Part shown: positions 45,501 through 55,826 of the stretch, piece after piece
How the letters are laid out: each line of letters begins with the position of its first letter
Position numbering within the stretch: position 1 is the stretch's first letter
The notes under the pieces: generated by a model
What the model saw: the letters and a program-made list of their open reading frames with translations, nothing else
What the model was told of the DNA's origin: nothing
Databases searched by the model: none
NCBI RefSeq assembly: GCF_026151345.1
Contig: NZ_JAMQPR010000001.1
Span: 186,231 to 250,230 of the forward strand
Reading direction: 5' to 3'
Length of the DNA stretch: 64,000 nt
From: Leptospira paudalimensis
GTDB lineage: Bacteria; Spirochaetota; Leptospiria; Leptospirales; Leptospiraceae
Made by a program: the position numbers and the translations under genes

Positions 45501-47459
45501 ATGTCGCAAAATCCTCTATGGACTCCAGTTTCCCATTCTAACAACCTCATCAATTTCCAACATCGTCTTGAAACAAAATTGGGGAAATCCTTTCCTGATT
45601 ATGTTTCCTTCCATCAATTTTCTACCGATGAATCTCAAATTTTTTGGAAGGAGTGGCTACAAGAATCAGGGCTGATTCTAAAAACCCCGACTACCCAAAC
45701 TTTTATGATGGGGAAACAGTTTTCTGAAACAAAATGGTTTCCTGGTGCTACTTTCAATTTTGCTGAAAACTTACTGGAGAAAGGGAATCCAAAACAAGAA
45801 GCGATTGTGTTTTATGGGGAAGACGGAGGTGTACAAAGGTTAACATACCATGAATTAAAATTAGAGGTCATTAAATTACGTAAACACTTACTTTCGTTAG
45901 GAATTCAAAAAGGTGATCGCGTTGTAGGAATTGTTCCGAATGCTCCCATTTCTACGATTGGCATGTTGGCAACAACATCGTTAGGTGCTATTTGGTCCAG
46001 TGCTTCACCTGATTTTGGAGTGAAAGGGATATTGGATCGATTTGAACAAATTTTTCCTAAGGTAGTGATTTCTGTGGAATCCTATTCATTCAAAGGAAAG
46101 GAAATTTCGATCATTGAAAAATTGGAAGAGATCACCCAAACTTTATTTTCAGCAAAAAATTCCGAATTCAAACAAACAATCTTATATGAGTTTTTGAATC
46201 CTATTAAAGATTTTGGTAAGATTTATAATCCGATTCGTTACCAAGATTTATCACCAACAAAGGACGAATCAATCGATTATGTTCCTATCAGTTTTTCTGA
46301 TCCAGTTTACATCATGTTTTCATCTGGAACAACTGGTCTTCCTAAATGCATTGTCCAAGGTGGGGGAGTATTACTCAATCATACTAAAGAACTGGCGTTA
46401 CATAGTAATGTATCAGAAGGAGATCGGTTTTTTTATTATACAACCTGTGGTTGGATGATGTGGAATTGGTCTCAATCTGTATTGGCATTGGGTGCAACCT
46501 TATACCAGTTTGATGGGAATCCATTTTATCCCAATTGGGAAACCCTTTGGAGTATGGCAGAAAAAGAATCCATTCAAGTTTTTGGAACCAGTGCCAAGTA
46601 CTTATCTGTATTGGAAGAAGAAGGAATTTCTGTAAAATCGAAATACTCACTTCCAGATTTAAAAGTGATTCTTTCGACAGGTTCTCCCTTGCCAGTTTCT
46701 GGTTTTCACTATGTATATGAAAAAATAAAAACAGATGTTCAATTATCTTCAATCTCAGGCGGAACGGATTTAAATGGATGTTTTGCTTTAGGTAATCCCA
46801 GCTTACCCGTGTATGCTGGTCAAATTCAGTGTAAGGGTTTGGGAATGGATGTCCAAGTTTTTGACAGTATGGGAAGATCTGTCACTGGAGAAAAGGGTGA
46901 ATTGGTTTGTCCCACTCCATTCCCTTCTATGCCATTATTCTTTTGGAATGATGAATCAGGTGCAAAATATAAGGCAGCTTATTTTGAAACTTATGATAAT
47001 ATCTGGTGTCATGGAGATTTTGCTTCGATCACTCCAGAGAATGGTGTCATTATCTACGGAAGATCAGATGCTACACTGAATCCCGGAGGAGTACGTATCG
47101 GAACTGCAGACATTTATTCTGTCGTTTCTAAAATTGAAGAAATTAAGGATTCGGTGATCATTGGGCAAGACTACAAAGATGATGTGAGAGTTGTATTATT
47201 TGTTGTTTTAGCAGATGGAGTCCAACTGGATGATCGTTTGGTTAAAAAAATCAAAGAACAAATTAAAAATGAAACTTCACCTAGGCACGTTCCCTCAATC
47301 ATTTTAACAGTACCAGAAATTCCTTATACGATCAATGGGAAAAAAGTAGAAATTGCTGTTAAACAAACTGTTGCTGGTCTCGAAGTAAAAAATAAAAATG
47401 CTTTGGCAAATCCCAATGCACTCGATTTTTTCAAAGATAGAAAAGAGTTAATGCAATGA
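45501..47459 (+). CDS. Acetoacetyl-CoA synthetase
   Basis: 652 residues, ANL (adenylate-forming) superfamily. Activates acetoacetate with ATP and CoA. The N-terminal capping region (QNPLWTPVSHSNNLINF) is typical, the P-loop-like YIMFSSGTTGLPKCIVQGGG is the A3 motif, and WMMWNW, SGGTDLNGCF and YGRSDATLNPGGVRIG are the family blocks. The C-terminal Lys is in INGKKVEIAVK. Acetoacetate arises from fatty-acid or leucine breakdown, which fits the lipid-based metabolism of the genus. The start ATG at 45501 gives the full N-terminus. The next gene overlaps its stop. Confidence 0.94.
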   Translation: MSQNPLWTPVSHSNNLINFQHRLETKLGKSFPDYVSFHQFSTDESQIFWKEWLQESGLILKTPTTQTFMMGKQFSETKWFPGATFNFAENLLEKGNPKQEAIVFYGEDGGVQRLTYHELKLEVIKLRKHLLSLGIQKGDRVVGIVPNAPISTIGMLATTSLGAIWSSASPDFGVKGILDRFEQIFPKVVISVESYSFKGKEISIIEKLEEITQTLFSAKNSEFKQTILYEFLNPIKDFGKIYNPIRYQDLSPTKDESIDYVPISFSDPVYIMFSSGTTGLPKCIVQGGGVLLNHTKELALHSNVSEGDRFFYYTTCGWMMWNWSQSVLALGATLYQFDGNPFYPNWETLWSMAEKESIQVFGTSAKYLSVLEEEGISVKSKYSLPDLKVILSTGSPLPVSGFHYVYEKIKTDVQLSSISGGTDLNGCFALGNPSLPVYAGQIQCKGLGMDVQVFDSMGRSVTGEKGELVCPTPFPSMPLFFWNDESGAKYKAAYFETYDNIWCHGDFASITPENGVIIYGRSDATLNPGGVRIGTADIYSVVSKIEEIKDSVIIGQDYKDDVRVVLFVVLADGVQLDDRLVKKIKEQIKNETSPRHVPSIILTVPEIPYTINGKKVEIAVKQTVAGLEVKNKNALANPNALDFFKDRKELMQ

Positions 47460-48217
47460 ATGGTTCCAAAATCCGTTTTTCCATCATTTTTGGATTTGTC
47501 CTTTTGACTTTCCCAATCAGTGTCCAAGCTGAAAAATGGAATACCTGCCTAAGGACACATTGTATCTCCTTCCAATTACCTTCGAATTGGTATTTAACGA
47601 ACCGAAAGTCTAACGGAAGTTCAACTAAGTTTGATCATTTTCGAACGAGTCCTTTGAAGGAGGAGACAGGTAGAGAAATCATTCCAGCGATAGTGATTCT
47701 TTTTAAAGAATCAGAAAAACAACAATACCTTGATCCAATCCTTTTTCATTTAGAGTCCAAACGATATATTCTTGTTTCAAATGTGAAGGAATATTATAAT
47801 TTACAAAAATTAACGGAAATTAAAGACAAAGAAGTTTATCAATTTCTTGGAATGGTTGGAAGTTTTAAAGACAAGGAAGATACAATTGTCCAACATTATA
47901 TCACCTCCACTGCAGAAGAATTTGGATTTGTAATCATAGTAACTTGTTTTGAATCAGTTTACCCTCAGATCGAAAAGGATATCAAAATATTCCTAAAAAC
48001 ATTGGCCTACGAAAAAAGAATTTCGCCATGGAACTTTGTAACCGTGAGTGAACAAATGATGAAAGCAAAACAATTGGAGTCAAATGCAGATACTCGACTT
48101 AAGACTAAAAAAATTGAGGAAATTTCAATTGCATTGGGTGAGTTAGACGATGCCTGTGAGCTTGGATCCATGACCGCTTGTGAATTATTCTCAAATTTGA
48201 TGAATGTGGGACGATAG
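47456..48217 (+). CDS. Secreted protein of unknown function
   Basis: 253 residues with a signal peptide (FSIIFGFVLLTFPISVQA). The mature part has a Cys pair near its start (NTCLRTHC), a PsbP/DUF1795-like layout of strands (FQLPSNWYLTN, YQFLGMVGSFKDKEDTIVQHYITSTAEEFGFVIIVTCFES), then a C-terminal helix with two Cys (DACELGSMTACELF) that looks like a Sel1-type end. It overlaps the acetoacetyl-CoA synthetase by 4 bases (ATGA), so it is co-translated, although a functional link is not obvious. Confidence 0.78.
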   Translation: MNGSKIRFSIIFGFVLLTFPISVQAEKWNTCLRTHCISFQLPSNWYLTNRKSNGSSTKFDHFRTSPLKEETGREIIPAIVILFKESEKQQYLDPILFHLESKRYILVSNVKEYYNLQKLTEIKDKEVYQFLGMVGSFKDKEDTIVQHYITSTAEEFGFVIIVTCFESVYPQIEKDIKIFLKTLAYEKRISPWNFVTVSEQMMKAKQLESNADTRLKTKKIEEISIALGELDDACELGSMTACELFSNLMNVGR

Positions 48218-48221
48218 AATT

Positions 48222-48252
48222 CGTTTCCATTGAAACGTTAACGATTGTTTTT
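48222..48252 (+). terminator. Terminator-like hairpin after the acetoacetyl-CoA synthetase operon
   Basis: CGTTTC-CATT-GAAACG (48222-48237), a 6-bp stem with a 4-base loop; a run of seven T starts about 8 bases downstream. It sits in the short gap before the convergent cytochrome c gene. The spacing to the T-run is greater than in a classical terminator. Confidence 0.4.
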
Positions 48253-48639
48253 TTGCATTTTTTGAATATATTCTGCCAATGCATTGATTTCGTTTTTACG
48301 CATATGTGAATATGCTTTCATGTATGTTCCAGGGATTCCATTTTTGATACTGTTTGCAATGGATTCTTTGGAGGAACCATTCAGATATGTTGTACGATCT
48401 TGGAAATTAGGAATCCGACTTCCTTTAAGTAAATGTGTCCGAGTACCTCTTCCATTTCCTTCAGGTCCATGGCAAGAGATACATCCATTTTGAATGTACA
48501 TCGCCTCAGGTAAAGGGACTGTGGTTGCTTTCGGTGGGGGTGGTTCTTTGGTGATAGAATCATTTTCTGAATAACAACCATATAGAATCATACAAAAAAA
48601 GAGTCCGAAAAAAAGATACCGGTAGTGATAATGTTGCAT
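48238..48639 (-). CDS. Cytochrome c lipoprotein
   Basis: About 133 residues. Lipoprotein signal with C in ILYGC, then a short Pro-rich linker (KEPPPPKATTVPLP) and one class I cytochrome c domain: CISCH haem motif, HGPEGNGRG, and GIPGTYMKAYSHM, where a Met is the likely axial ligand. It follows the giant lipoprotein gene by 2 bases on the same strand. Anchored cytochromes of this kind carry electrons in the periplasm. A TTG at 48651 would overlap the neighbour and is less likely. Confidence 0.9.
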   Translation of the reverse strand: MQHYHYRYLFFGLFFCMILYGCYSENDSITKEPPPPKATTVPLPEAMYIQNGCISCHGPEGNGRGTRTHLLKGSRIPNFQDRTTYLNGSSKESIANSIKNGIPGTYMKAYSHMRKNEINALAEYIQKMQKNNR

Positions 48640-48641
48640 CT

Positions 48642-51600
48642 TCAATCGCAATACACCGAAGCAGCAGACAAATCAATATTGTATTTTTGAGATAAGTAAC
48701 AGAATACAATGGTACGACCTGGATTGGATAAACTGACATTGTAATAGAGTACTTCGCTGATATTTCCAGAGAAAAAGTTACCTGGGCTAGAGTTAGAACC
48801 TAAATAAAGATTATTTTGTGAGTAGGTTTTACTTGGATCTGTAGGGATACCTACTGCATATCCACTTGAATACATACCAAAGGAAATTCCATTTAATTGT
48901 TCTGCTGCAATCAAATAAGGAATGTTTGTATAAGGAAATTGGATGTTACTCGAGCCAACAATTCCATCCGATGGTTTTGCCATTCGAATATTGTCTCCAT
49001 CAAAATAATATGATACACCAGGTGATGCTGATTCAAAAAATGTATCATTGGCGTTGGCTGTTCTTGATAGGGCGATGAAAAAAGTAGAACTATTGGAAGG
49101 AATGTTTGCAGCACTGCCACGGAATAAATACTCAGAATTGCCTGCGTTAAAATTCACAGTAGGTTTATTATTGAATCCTGCGTTATTATAGGTTGGAGAG
49201 GAACCTCCTGTGAAAAAAGAAGCTGCATTCCCACTTCTGTCATGCCAAGTGGTGATCGGTGAATAATTGGATTGATTTGAAAAACTATCAGCACTTAGGT
49301 GAAGTTTCAAACTGCTTGTTGTCGGATTTGCATTCCAAGTAATCACTTGTTTTGGATCATAACCTGATAAAGCTTGGATTTCCATCAGTGTTAATGCGCG
49401 GTTATAAACTAGAACTTCATCCAATTGACCATTAAATCCATTGGTTAAATCAGATCGAATTCCAATCGTAAAAACATTGGGATTTGTATCCCAAGTATTT
49501 TTGGTTTGGCTGATGAGTTTTGCTCCATTATGGTAGATAGTAGCAGCATAACTTCCTGCAGGACCTTCAAATACACCACAAAGGTGGTGCCAAACATTTT
49601 CATGGTTATAATAAAATTCTTCTACATCGTTTAGATAACCTGAAAAAAAGTATTTAGAACTTGTATTACCAGCACCTAACGCAATCATGCGATCTGTTGA
49701 ATTGGGCCCAATACTAACCATAGTCCCTGAATTGAGGGTCGCTGATTTGTACTGAACACAAATTGTTCGTGGTTGGGAATTTTTTGGTAGGGATGAGGTT
49801 GTAGTGGTTACATTTAGGTAAGTACTTCCATTTGTATTCAAAGCGGAAATTCCATTTCCATATTTGTCGGAAACAAGAGTTGCTCCTACACTTGTGGTTG
49901 GATTTCCGAAACCACTTACATCATCAAAATTTTTATTAAAATCGTAACGGGCAATTAAACCATTGGGGATTTGTGCTGAGAGAGTTCTGACTTCCTTTTG
50001 AGAGAGTGCTTTTGCATAAATTTTAATTTCATCTACTTTTCCCCCAAACATATGACCAGGAAACGAAGCCATTCGACCTACATAGAGTCCAGTTCCTGTT
50101 GTTGTATTGATAGACGAACCAATGTTCACTGGTCCACTGATTTCCACTCCATCAACATATAACCAACCATTGTTACCGTCAAATGTACCACAAATATGAG
50201 TCCATCGATTTAATGGCAGTGTATAAGACGGATACAATTCTCCGCCGCCGAGACCACCAAACCGAAGTTTCAGGTCACCAGTAGGTGATGCTCTGTAGAC
50301 ATTTAAAATGAATTCAGTGGAAGGCCCTGCACTTCCATATGTGATGAGAGGGGCATTGTCTCCCATATTAGGATAGGTTTCTAGGTTTACCCAGACACAG
50401 ATACTCCTTGGTTGTGATCCATGCGGTAAACCTTGTTCCGAGCCAAGTAAGTATCCACCAGAAGATGCAGAAATTCTGACGGCAGTATTATTTGTTTTGT
50501 TGATTCCAGTTGAATAGTTTGTCAATGGACCATAAAAAGACAAACTTCCACCAAAAGGTCCTTTTGATGTGGAGTCTCCTGAAAATTGGTATTGAGCTGC
50601 CAATTGGATTGGTCGAGATGCATAGGAATTTCCAACCAACGTACTTTCTGCATTTTTTGCTAAGTCATTGATCTCTGCTTCATTGAGTTCCCTGTTGTAG
50701 AAACGCAAATCAGCAAGTCTGCCAGGAAAGAAAAAAGAGCCAGCTGAAGAAACACCGATTGTAAAATTTCCAGAAACGGGATTTGTACTTAAGGTTTTTT
50801 CAAACACTAAATTTCCGTTAAGATAGACTTTGTATAAATCGTTACTATCAACAGTTAATGCAACATGGGTCCAGAAGTTAGGTATGACAGTCACATTTGT
50901 AGAATCAGGGAGCATACCACCGCGGTAGATTGCTAATTGGTCTTTTGAATCTATAAACAATCCATGGCCGTTGGTTGTAAAATCACCGTTATAAAAAATT
51001 ACTTTTCCAATTCCAGAGTTTGTTCCATCCCATAAAATCCATCCTGCCATAGTGATTTTATTGACCGACAAACTGGGAGAAGGTGCAGTTCCTGCATTTC
51101 CTATGGATGTACTCGCTGCTCCAGTTAGTTCATTAAATCTACCATTTCCAAAGGTTGGACTTCCGATCGAAGTAATTGTTTGGTTATTTACAAAATTGTA
51201 ATTTGAACCATTTAATGGATAATAAGATTGCAAACTTTCAGACTTTATGGTTCGAAGCGCATTTACAGTTCCAAAAACAATTACATCACCAAGGTTGGAA
51301 ATGTATTTTGGTGATTGAATGGATGCTGATACACCAACTCCATTGATGAGTCCAGTGTTTCCAGAACCTGCAATTGTGATCACTTCTCCAGTGACACTAT
51401 GTACCCTTCGGATCAAATGATTTCCATAATCGGCTACATACAAAAAGATACCATCGGAAGTGATCCCGTGTGGTAAATTGAAAGAAGCATCCGTTCCAAC
51501 GGCATCAATGTACCCATTGGTTGAATTCCCACACAAAATCGTTGTAACGCCTGTTATCTTGTGTGTTTTTGTGATGTTGTAGGTTCCTAAATTGGTAGCA

Positions 51601-54560
51601 TATAGGTAATCACCGATGATGGTAAGTCCTTCTGGAAAACTGATATCTCCTCCGGTAACAAGTGTCGTGACCTCACGCGTACTTAACTTGATGACACGGA
51701 TTGCTGAATTATTCCGATCCGCGATGTAAAGTTTGTTATCATCAATCACAATGCCAGCAGGTGATGCAAATCTAGCAGCAAGTGGATCTGTTGCATCAAG
51801 ATTTGCATTCGCTGGTGAAACCACGGTATCATCGCCTGCAAACGTCTCCGCATAACCAGAGCTAATTAGAACACGTTTGATACGATTACCCAATGTTTCT
51901 GTGACATACAAATATGTGCCATCTGTAGTGATTCCTTTAGGAAGATTGAATGTTCCACTCATACCTGATCCAGGAGTATTTCCCGCGGCACCATTTCCTA
52001 CCAGAGAGGAAACCGTATTGGTCATTGGATTGAAGACACGAATTTTATGATTACCAGAATCTACGATAAAACCTTTTGTTCCATCATAGGTGATGCCACC
52101 GATATCATTAAAACTGGATGCGGGAGCAGGGCCATCACTTGATCCACTGCCTGCTACACCTGCTGCCGTTGTGACATCTCCTTTATAATAATGGATTTGC
52201 ACAGGTGCTTGTTTTTTTAATCCGATTGCATTCCCATATCGAAACCCTGCTACACAATTCACTGCGACATTGGTGATGTTGGCACCTAACATAGTGCCTT
52301 GCATGTTTGATTGAACTGCACAAACAAATCCTGGAGGTTCTTGGGTGATTTGGATTTCATAACCAGTTCCACTGCTGATCGGAGTCGCAAAAGAAATGGG
52401 AGTAGAAGTTGCACCTGCAGGAACATTGATTGTATCAACACCATTGGTGACAGTTAGGCCTGAAGGTAAAGTGACAGAACTAGTAACGTTTCCACTCATG
52501 TTGTATTGATTTACGGAACATGAGATCGCGATGTTAGTGATCGCAGTATTGGAAACTGTACCATTTGCATTTGTGATATTACAAGTTTGCCAAGGATTTT
52601 GTGGACCTGATAAGACTGAGACCGTAAAATTTGTACCGGTTGGTAAAGCCGTATTGAATGTAAATGTTCCATTACTTGCAATGATTAAATCATCACCACC
52701 ATTATTCTGTAAAACAAAAGTATTGGTTCCAAAGGGTGTTGTGAGAGAACTAATCGTTCCACCAACAGTATAAACATTTGGTTGGTAATTGGTGCTCAAA
52801 ACATCACTCTGTGCATAATTTACTTTGCACATTCTCGCCTTTACATTTTGAGAAACACCTGGTGTTGGAAAAATATAATTCCCAAGAACACCAGTATTAC
52901 ATGTGTTGAGTGTAGGGCCACAATCTGGATCAGTTGGGACCGCTGCTGCCGAAGTATGACAAACCCATGTGGAACCCGTTGTTGTACTTGAGAAACTTAC
53001 ATTTTGGCCTGAGTCCAGAAAAGATCCAGTCGCCAAACTAGGAGTAGGTGTCGCTACTTTGAGTGTATAAGAAGCAGTGACAACTTGTGATTCCACCCAA
53101 CCCACCTTACAATGGATCACTTTGACCACTGCTTGGTTGTTATCGGTTATCGTGACTGTGGATGTTGTCATTGTTCCTGAGGCACAGGTTGGATCCGCTT
53201 GAGATCCATTTCCAATTGTGTATCGATACTCTGACCCTGGGATCAAACTGGAAATGGTAACAGTCCCATCATCATTAAATAGAGAGCCACTAACAGGAGA
53301 AAAACTAGGAAGTGTTAAACTACAATTGAGTACAACATTCGACATATTGGACACAATCCCAGAATGAGTGGCTCCAGCAGTAATCGTACAAGTTTGGTTA
53401 GGTGGATTAGCAAATACGACAATTTGATAGTCCACACCTCCTGGAATGGTACTTGGGAATGTAAAATTTGTGACACCTGGGTTAATCGTGATTGATTGGG
53501 TAGGAAAAACGGGAGATCCTCCTGTTTGCACCAAATCTAAAGTCACTGTCCCACCTAACACACTAGTTGTTGTACCTCCGGGACTTGAAACGGTACCACT
53601 GACTAAAAATGCGTTACTACAATTGACAGCAAAGTTTGTAGGTCCGTTTCCTATTGTTACTGAACCTGATGATAATGTACAAACTCCAGAAGTGATGACT
53701 CCTCCTGGGTTATCAACGGTTACAGTAAAATTCCCACCACTTAAATAGGTGCCGGGGAAGGCATAAGTCCCATCAGCTGTTACATTGATTGTATTGGAAC
53801 CATTAAGTGTCAGTTTTAGTTCATTTCCTGCTGTGAGTGTACCTAAAATCCCAATGACTTGGGCACTAACGGCATAGGAATTGGTTGTACAATTGATGCT
53901 AACGGATATGGGTGAGGCAACCATCGTACCATTTGTGACAACAGGTGTTGTAATGGAACAAGTTTGACTAGGGTTAGTCGGTTGGCTTATAATACTGAAA
54001 TCATAAGTCTCACCCACAGGAAGTGGTGGAAAGGAAAAACTTGCACTATTGACATTGATAACATCAGTTCCAACACCAGTCACATTTTGCAATTGTAATC
54101 CATTCCCTGAAAGTCCAGTTGTCGTTCCACTGATGAGATACAATGCACTCCCACAAACTACTTGTATCCCTTCAATGTTTCCACTGAGGACTGTTCCTTG
54201 GCCTGAAGAAACAATACATTTTTGAATGGGGGTACTCGGAGGGGTTTTGACCGTTACTTGATAAGTGGCACCAGAATTTATTTTTTTAGTGAAGGTATAT
54301 GTACCATTCGTACTGACATCCATCACGTCACCGTTATTTTCGATTTGTAAACCAGTTCCGAGTAAACCAGAGACTTGAAAACTAATGGAATAAGATAGGG
54401 TATTTGCTTGGAGAAACCGAAAGGTTGTAAACGTTTCGAGTAAGGAACGATTGATTGTAGGAAACGAACATCCTAAGGTAGGAAGGAAACATAAGGATAT
54501 GATGATTTTCTGAAGGAACCTTTTTCCTTTGATCCAATCCATCCGATCTAATAATTTCAT
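48642..54560 (-). CDS. Giant multidomain surface-type lipoprotein (Cys-paired repeats, CHB_HEX-like, NHL, LamG)
   Basis: 1972 residues. Lipoprotein signal with C in LPTLGC. Residues about 55-418 hold about four Cys-paired beta repeats of 80-95 residues (each 'SGxxxG...GxYxFxxxxxxGxxYxVxVxxxPxxPxQxC...C'); 418-590 two CHB_HEX_C-like units (FSPVSGSLFNDDGTVTIS and PSLATGSFLDSGQNVSFS); 597-770 two more Cys repeats; 785-1100 an NHL-type beta-propeller (NHKIRVFNP, NRIKRVL, NSAIRVIKL, NHLIRRVHS); 1110-1735 three LamG/concanavalin-like domains; and a fourth related domain to the end. Probably exposed at the cell surface, binding sugars, matrix or other cells. Origin by domain stacking; no function is known. 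Confidence 0.9.
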   Translation of the reverse strand: MKLLDRMDWIKGKRFLQKIIISLCFLPTLGCSFPTINRSLLETFTTFRFLQANTLSYSISFQVSGLLGTGLQIENNGDVMDVSTNGTYTFTKKINSGATYQVTVKTPPSTPIQKCIVSSGQGTVLSGNIEGIQVVCGSALYLISGTTTGLSGNGLQLQNVTGVGTDVINVNSASFSFPPLPVGETYDFSIISQPTNPSQTCSITTPVVTNGTMVASPISVSINCTTNSYAVSAQVIGILGTLTAGNELKLTLNGSNTINVTADGTYAFPGTYLSGGNFTVTVDNPGGVITSGVCTLSSGSVTIGNGPTNFAVNCSNAFLVSGTVSSPGGTTTSVLGGTVTLDLVQTGGSPVFPTQSITINPGVTNFTFPSTIPGGVDYQIVVFANPPNQTCTITAGATHSGIVSNMSNVVLNCSLTLPSFSPVSGSLFNDDGTVTISSLIPGSEYRYTIGNGSQADPTCASGTMTTSTVTITDNNQAVVKVIHCKVGWVESQVVTASYTLKVATPTPSLATGSFLDSGQNVSFSSTTTGSTWVCHTSAAAVPTDPDCGPTLNTCNTGVLGNYIFPTPGVSQNVKARMCKVNYAQSDVLSTNYQPNVYTVGGTISSLTTPFGTNTFVLQNNGGDDLIIASNGTFTFNTALPTGTNFTVSVLSGPQNPWQTCNITNANGTVSNTAITNIAISCSVNQYNMSGNVTSSVTLPSGLTVTNGVDTINVPAGATSTPISFATPISSGTGYEIQITQEPPGFVCAVQSNMQGTMLGANITNVAVNCVAGFRYGNAIGLKKQAPVQIHYYKGDVTTAAGVAGSGSSDGPAPASSFNDIGGITYDGTKGFIVDSGNHKIRVFNPMTNTVSSLVGNGAAGNTPGSGMSGTFNLPKGITTDGTYLYVTETLGNRIKRVLISSGYAETFAGDDTVVSPANANLDATDPLAARFASPAGIVIDDNKLYIADRNNSAIRVIKLSTREVTTLVTGGDISFPEGLTIIGDYLYATNLGTYNITKTHKITGVTTILCGNSTNGYIDAVGTDASFNLPHGITSDGIFLYVADYGNHLIRRVHSVTGEVITIAGSGNTGLINGVGVSASIQSPKYISNLGDVIVFGTVNALRTIKSESLQSYYPLNGSNYNFVNNQTITSIGSPTFGNGRFNELTGAASTSIGNAGTAPSPSLSVNKITMAGWILWDGTNSGIGKVIFYNGDFTTNGHGLFIDSKDQLAIYRGGMLPDSTNVTVIPNFWTHVALTVDSNDLYKVYLNGNLVFEKTLSTNPVSGNFTIGVSSAGSFFFPGRLADLRFYNRELNEAEINDLAKNAESTLVGNSYASRPIQLAAQYQFSGDSTSKGPFGGSLSFYGPLTNYSTGINKTNNTAVRISASSGGYLLGSEQGLPHGSQPRSICVWVNLETYPNMGDNAPLITYGSAGPSTEFILNVYRASPTGDLKLRFGGLGGGELYPSYTLPLNRWTHICGTFDGNNGWLYVDGVEISGPVNIGSSINTTTGTGLYVGRMASFPGHMFGGKVDEIKIYAKALSQKEVRTLSAQIPNGLIARYDFNKNFDDVSGFGNPTTSVGATLVSDKYGNGISALNTNGSTYLNVTTTTSSLPKNSQPRTICVQYKSATLNSGTMVSIGPNSTDRMIALGAGNTSSKYFFSGYLNDVEEFYYNHENVWHHLCGVFEGPAGSYAATIYHNGAKLISQTKNTWDTNPNVFTIGIRSDLTNGFNGQLDEVLVYNRALTLMEIQALSGYDPKQVITWNANPTTSSLKLHLSADSFSNQSNYSPITTWHDRSGNAASFFTGGSSPTYNNAGFNNKPTVNFNAGNSEYLFRGSAANIPSNSSTFFIALSRTANANDTFFESASPGVSYYFDGDNIRMAKPSDGIVGSSNIQFPYTNIPYLIAAEQLNGISFGMYSSGYAVGIPTDPSKTYSQNNLYLGSNSSPGNFFSGNISEVLYYNVSLSNPGRTIVFCYLSQKYNIDLSAASVYCD

Positions 54561-54793
54561 TTCTAATGAAGAGTAACAACTGAGAGGTGATTTCGTCTAG
54601 AGAAAATCTAAATTTTTAGAAAATAGAATCTGTTTCCATTCAAGAGAAACTCATAAAGATACAAGAAATTTCGAATGCCAATAAGATTCATGCTCTTTCG
54701 AATATGAACCTAGTTCAATTCGTACAGACACCGTTTGGGAATTTTAATTTAGGGAATGTTCTTAATATCTTCTCACAATCCACCTGATTTTGT

Positions 54794-55780
54794 TCAATCT
54801 ATGTTTCCATATAAACCTTTAGATTTTAAAAATTCTGGATTGTAAATTTTGGACTGGTATTTGGTTCCTGTGTCACATAACACGGTCACGATGGTGTGCC
54901 CTGGTCCCAATTGTTTCGCAATTTGGTATGCTGCTGCCAAATTGATCCCCACACTCCCTCCCATAAACAATCCATCCTCTCGGAGTACTTTTTGTAAGAT
55001 ACTAAGTGCCTCCTTATCATGGATACGAACCGCGTCATCGGCTGGCATTCCTTCCATATTTTTTGTGATCCTTCCTTGGCCTATTCCTTCTGTGATAGAA
55101 GAACCTTCAATGGTAATGGTTCCTGTTTTCACAAAAGAATACACACCGGATCCAAGTGGGTCACAAACGATACATTTGATGTTTGGATTTTTGGACTTAA
55201 GATACAAAGCGGTTCCAGCATACGTACCACCAGTTCCGATGGATGTGGTCCACACATCTATTTTCCCTTGGGTTTGTTCCCAAATTTCAGGACCAGTGGT
55301 TTCAAAATGTGCGTTTCGATTGGCAAGGTTATCAAATTGGTTCGCCCAAAGTGAATTGGGTGTTTCCTTTGCAATTTGTTCTGAGACACGTACATAATTT
55401 CCAGGATTTGTATAAGGAACTGCTGGAACTAGAATCACCTCAGCACCTAATGTTCGTAACATTTCGATTTTTTCTTTCGATTGGGTTTCTGGAATGACAA
55501 TGATCGTTTTGTACCCTTTTGCATTACAAATATGAGTGAGCCCGATGCCTGTATTCCCAGCCGTACCTTCGACAACCGTACCACCTTTTTTGAGAAGGCC
55601 TTTTTTTTCTGCATCTTCGATGATGTACAAAGCTGCCCGATCTTTGACAGAACCACCTGGGTTTAAGAATTCTGCTTTGCCGAGAATTTCACAGCCAGTT
55701 TCTTCGCTTAATGAATTGATACGTATGAGGGGTGTATTTCCAATTGTGCCAATAAATCCGTTTCTAATATCTGTTTTCAT
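54794..55780 (-). CDS. cysK: Cysteine synthase (PLP-dependent)
   Basis: 328 residues, fold-type II PLP enzyme making cysteine from O-acetylserine and sulfide. PLP-binding Lys is in GGSVKDRA (K46); the phosphate/substrate loop reads EGTAGNTGIGL (71-81), with Ala where CysK usually has Ser, a variant I know from the fungal-type/Caulobacter group. GTGGTYAGT is the PLP phosphate loop and GSVGINLAAA the C-terminal block. No CBS domain, so it is not a cystathionine synthase with regulatory domain. Divergent from the GlpT-like transporter gene. Confidence 0.92.
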   Translation of the reverse strand: MKTDIRNGFIGTIGNTPLIRINSLSEETGCEILGKAEFLNPGGSVKDRAALYIIEDAEKKGLLKKGGTVVEGTAGNTGIGLTHICNAKGYKTIIVIPETQSKEKIEMLRTLGAEVILVPAVPYTNPGNYVRVSEQIAKETPNSLWANQFDNLANRNAHFETTGPEIWEQTQGKIDVWTTSIGTGGTYAGTALYLKSKNPNIKCIVCDPLGSGVYSFVKTGTITIEGSSITEGIGQGRITKNMEGMPADDAVRIHDKEALSILQKVLREDGLFMGGSVGINLAAAYQIAKQLGPGHTIVTVLCDTGTKYQSKIYNPEFLKSKGLYGNID

Positions 55781-55826
55781 GAGAATACACTTGACTCCTT
55801 ATCATTAGACATCAATTTCCAAGTTT

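Noticed and set aside
45451..45675. Open frame of 74 codons on the plus strand
   Set aside because: Overlaps the start of acetoacetyl-CoA synthetase in another frame; no independent support.
54849..55397. Open frame of 182 codons on the plus strand
   Set aside because: It is the antisense frame of the cysteine synthase gene, with no recognisable domain.
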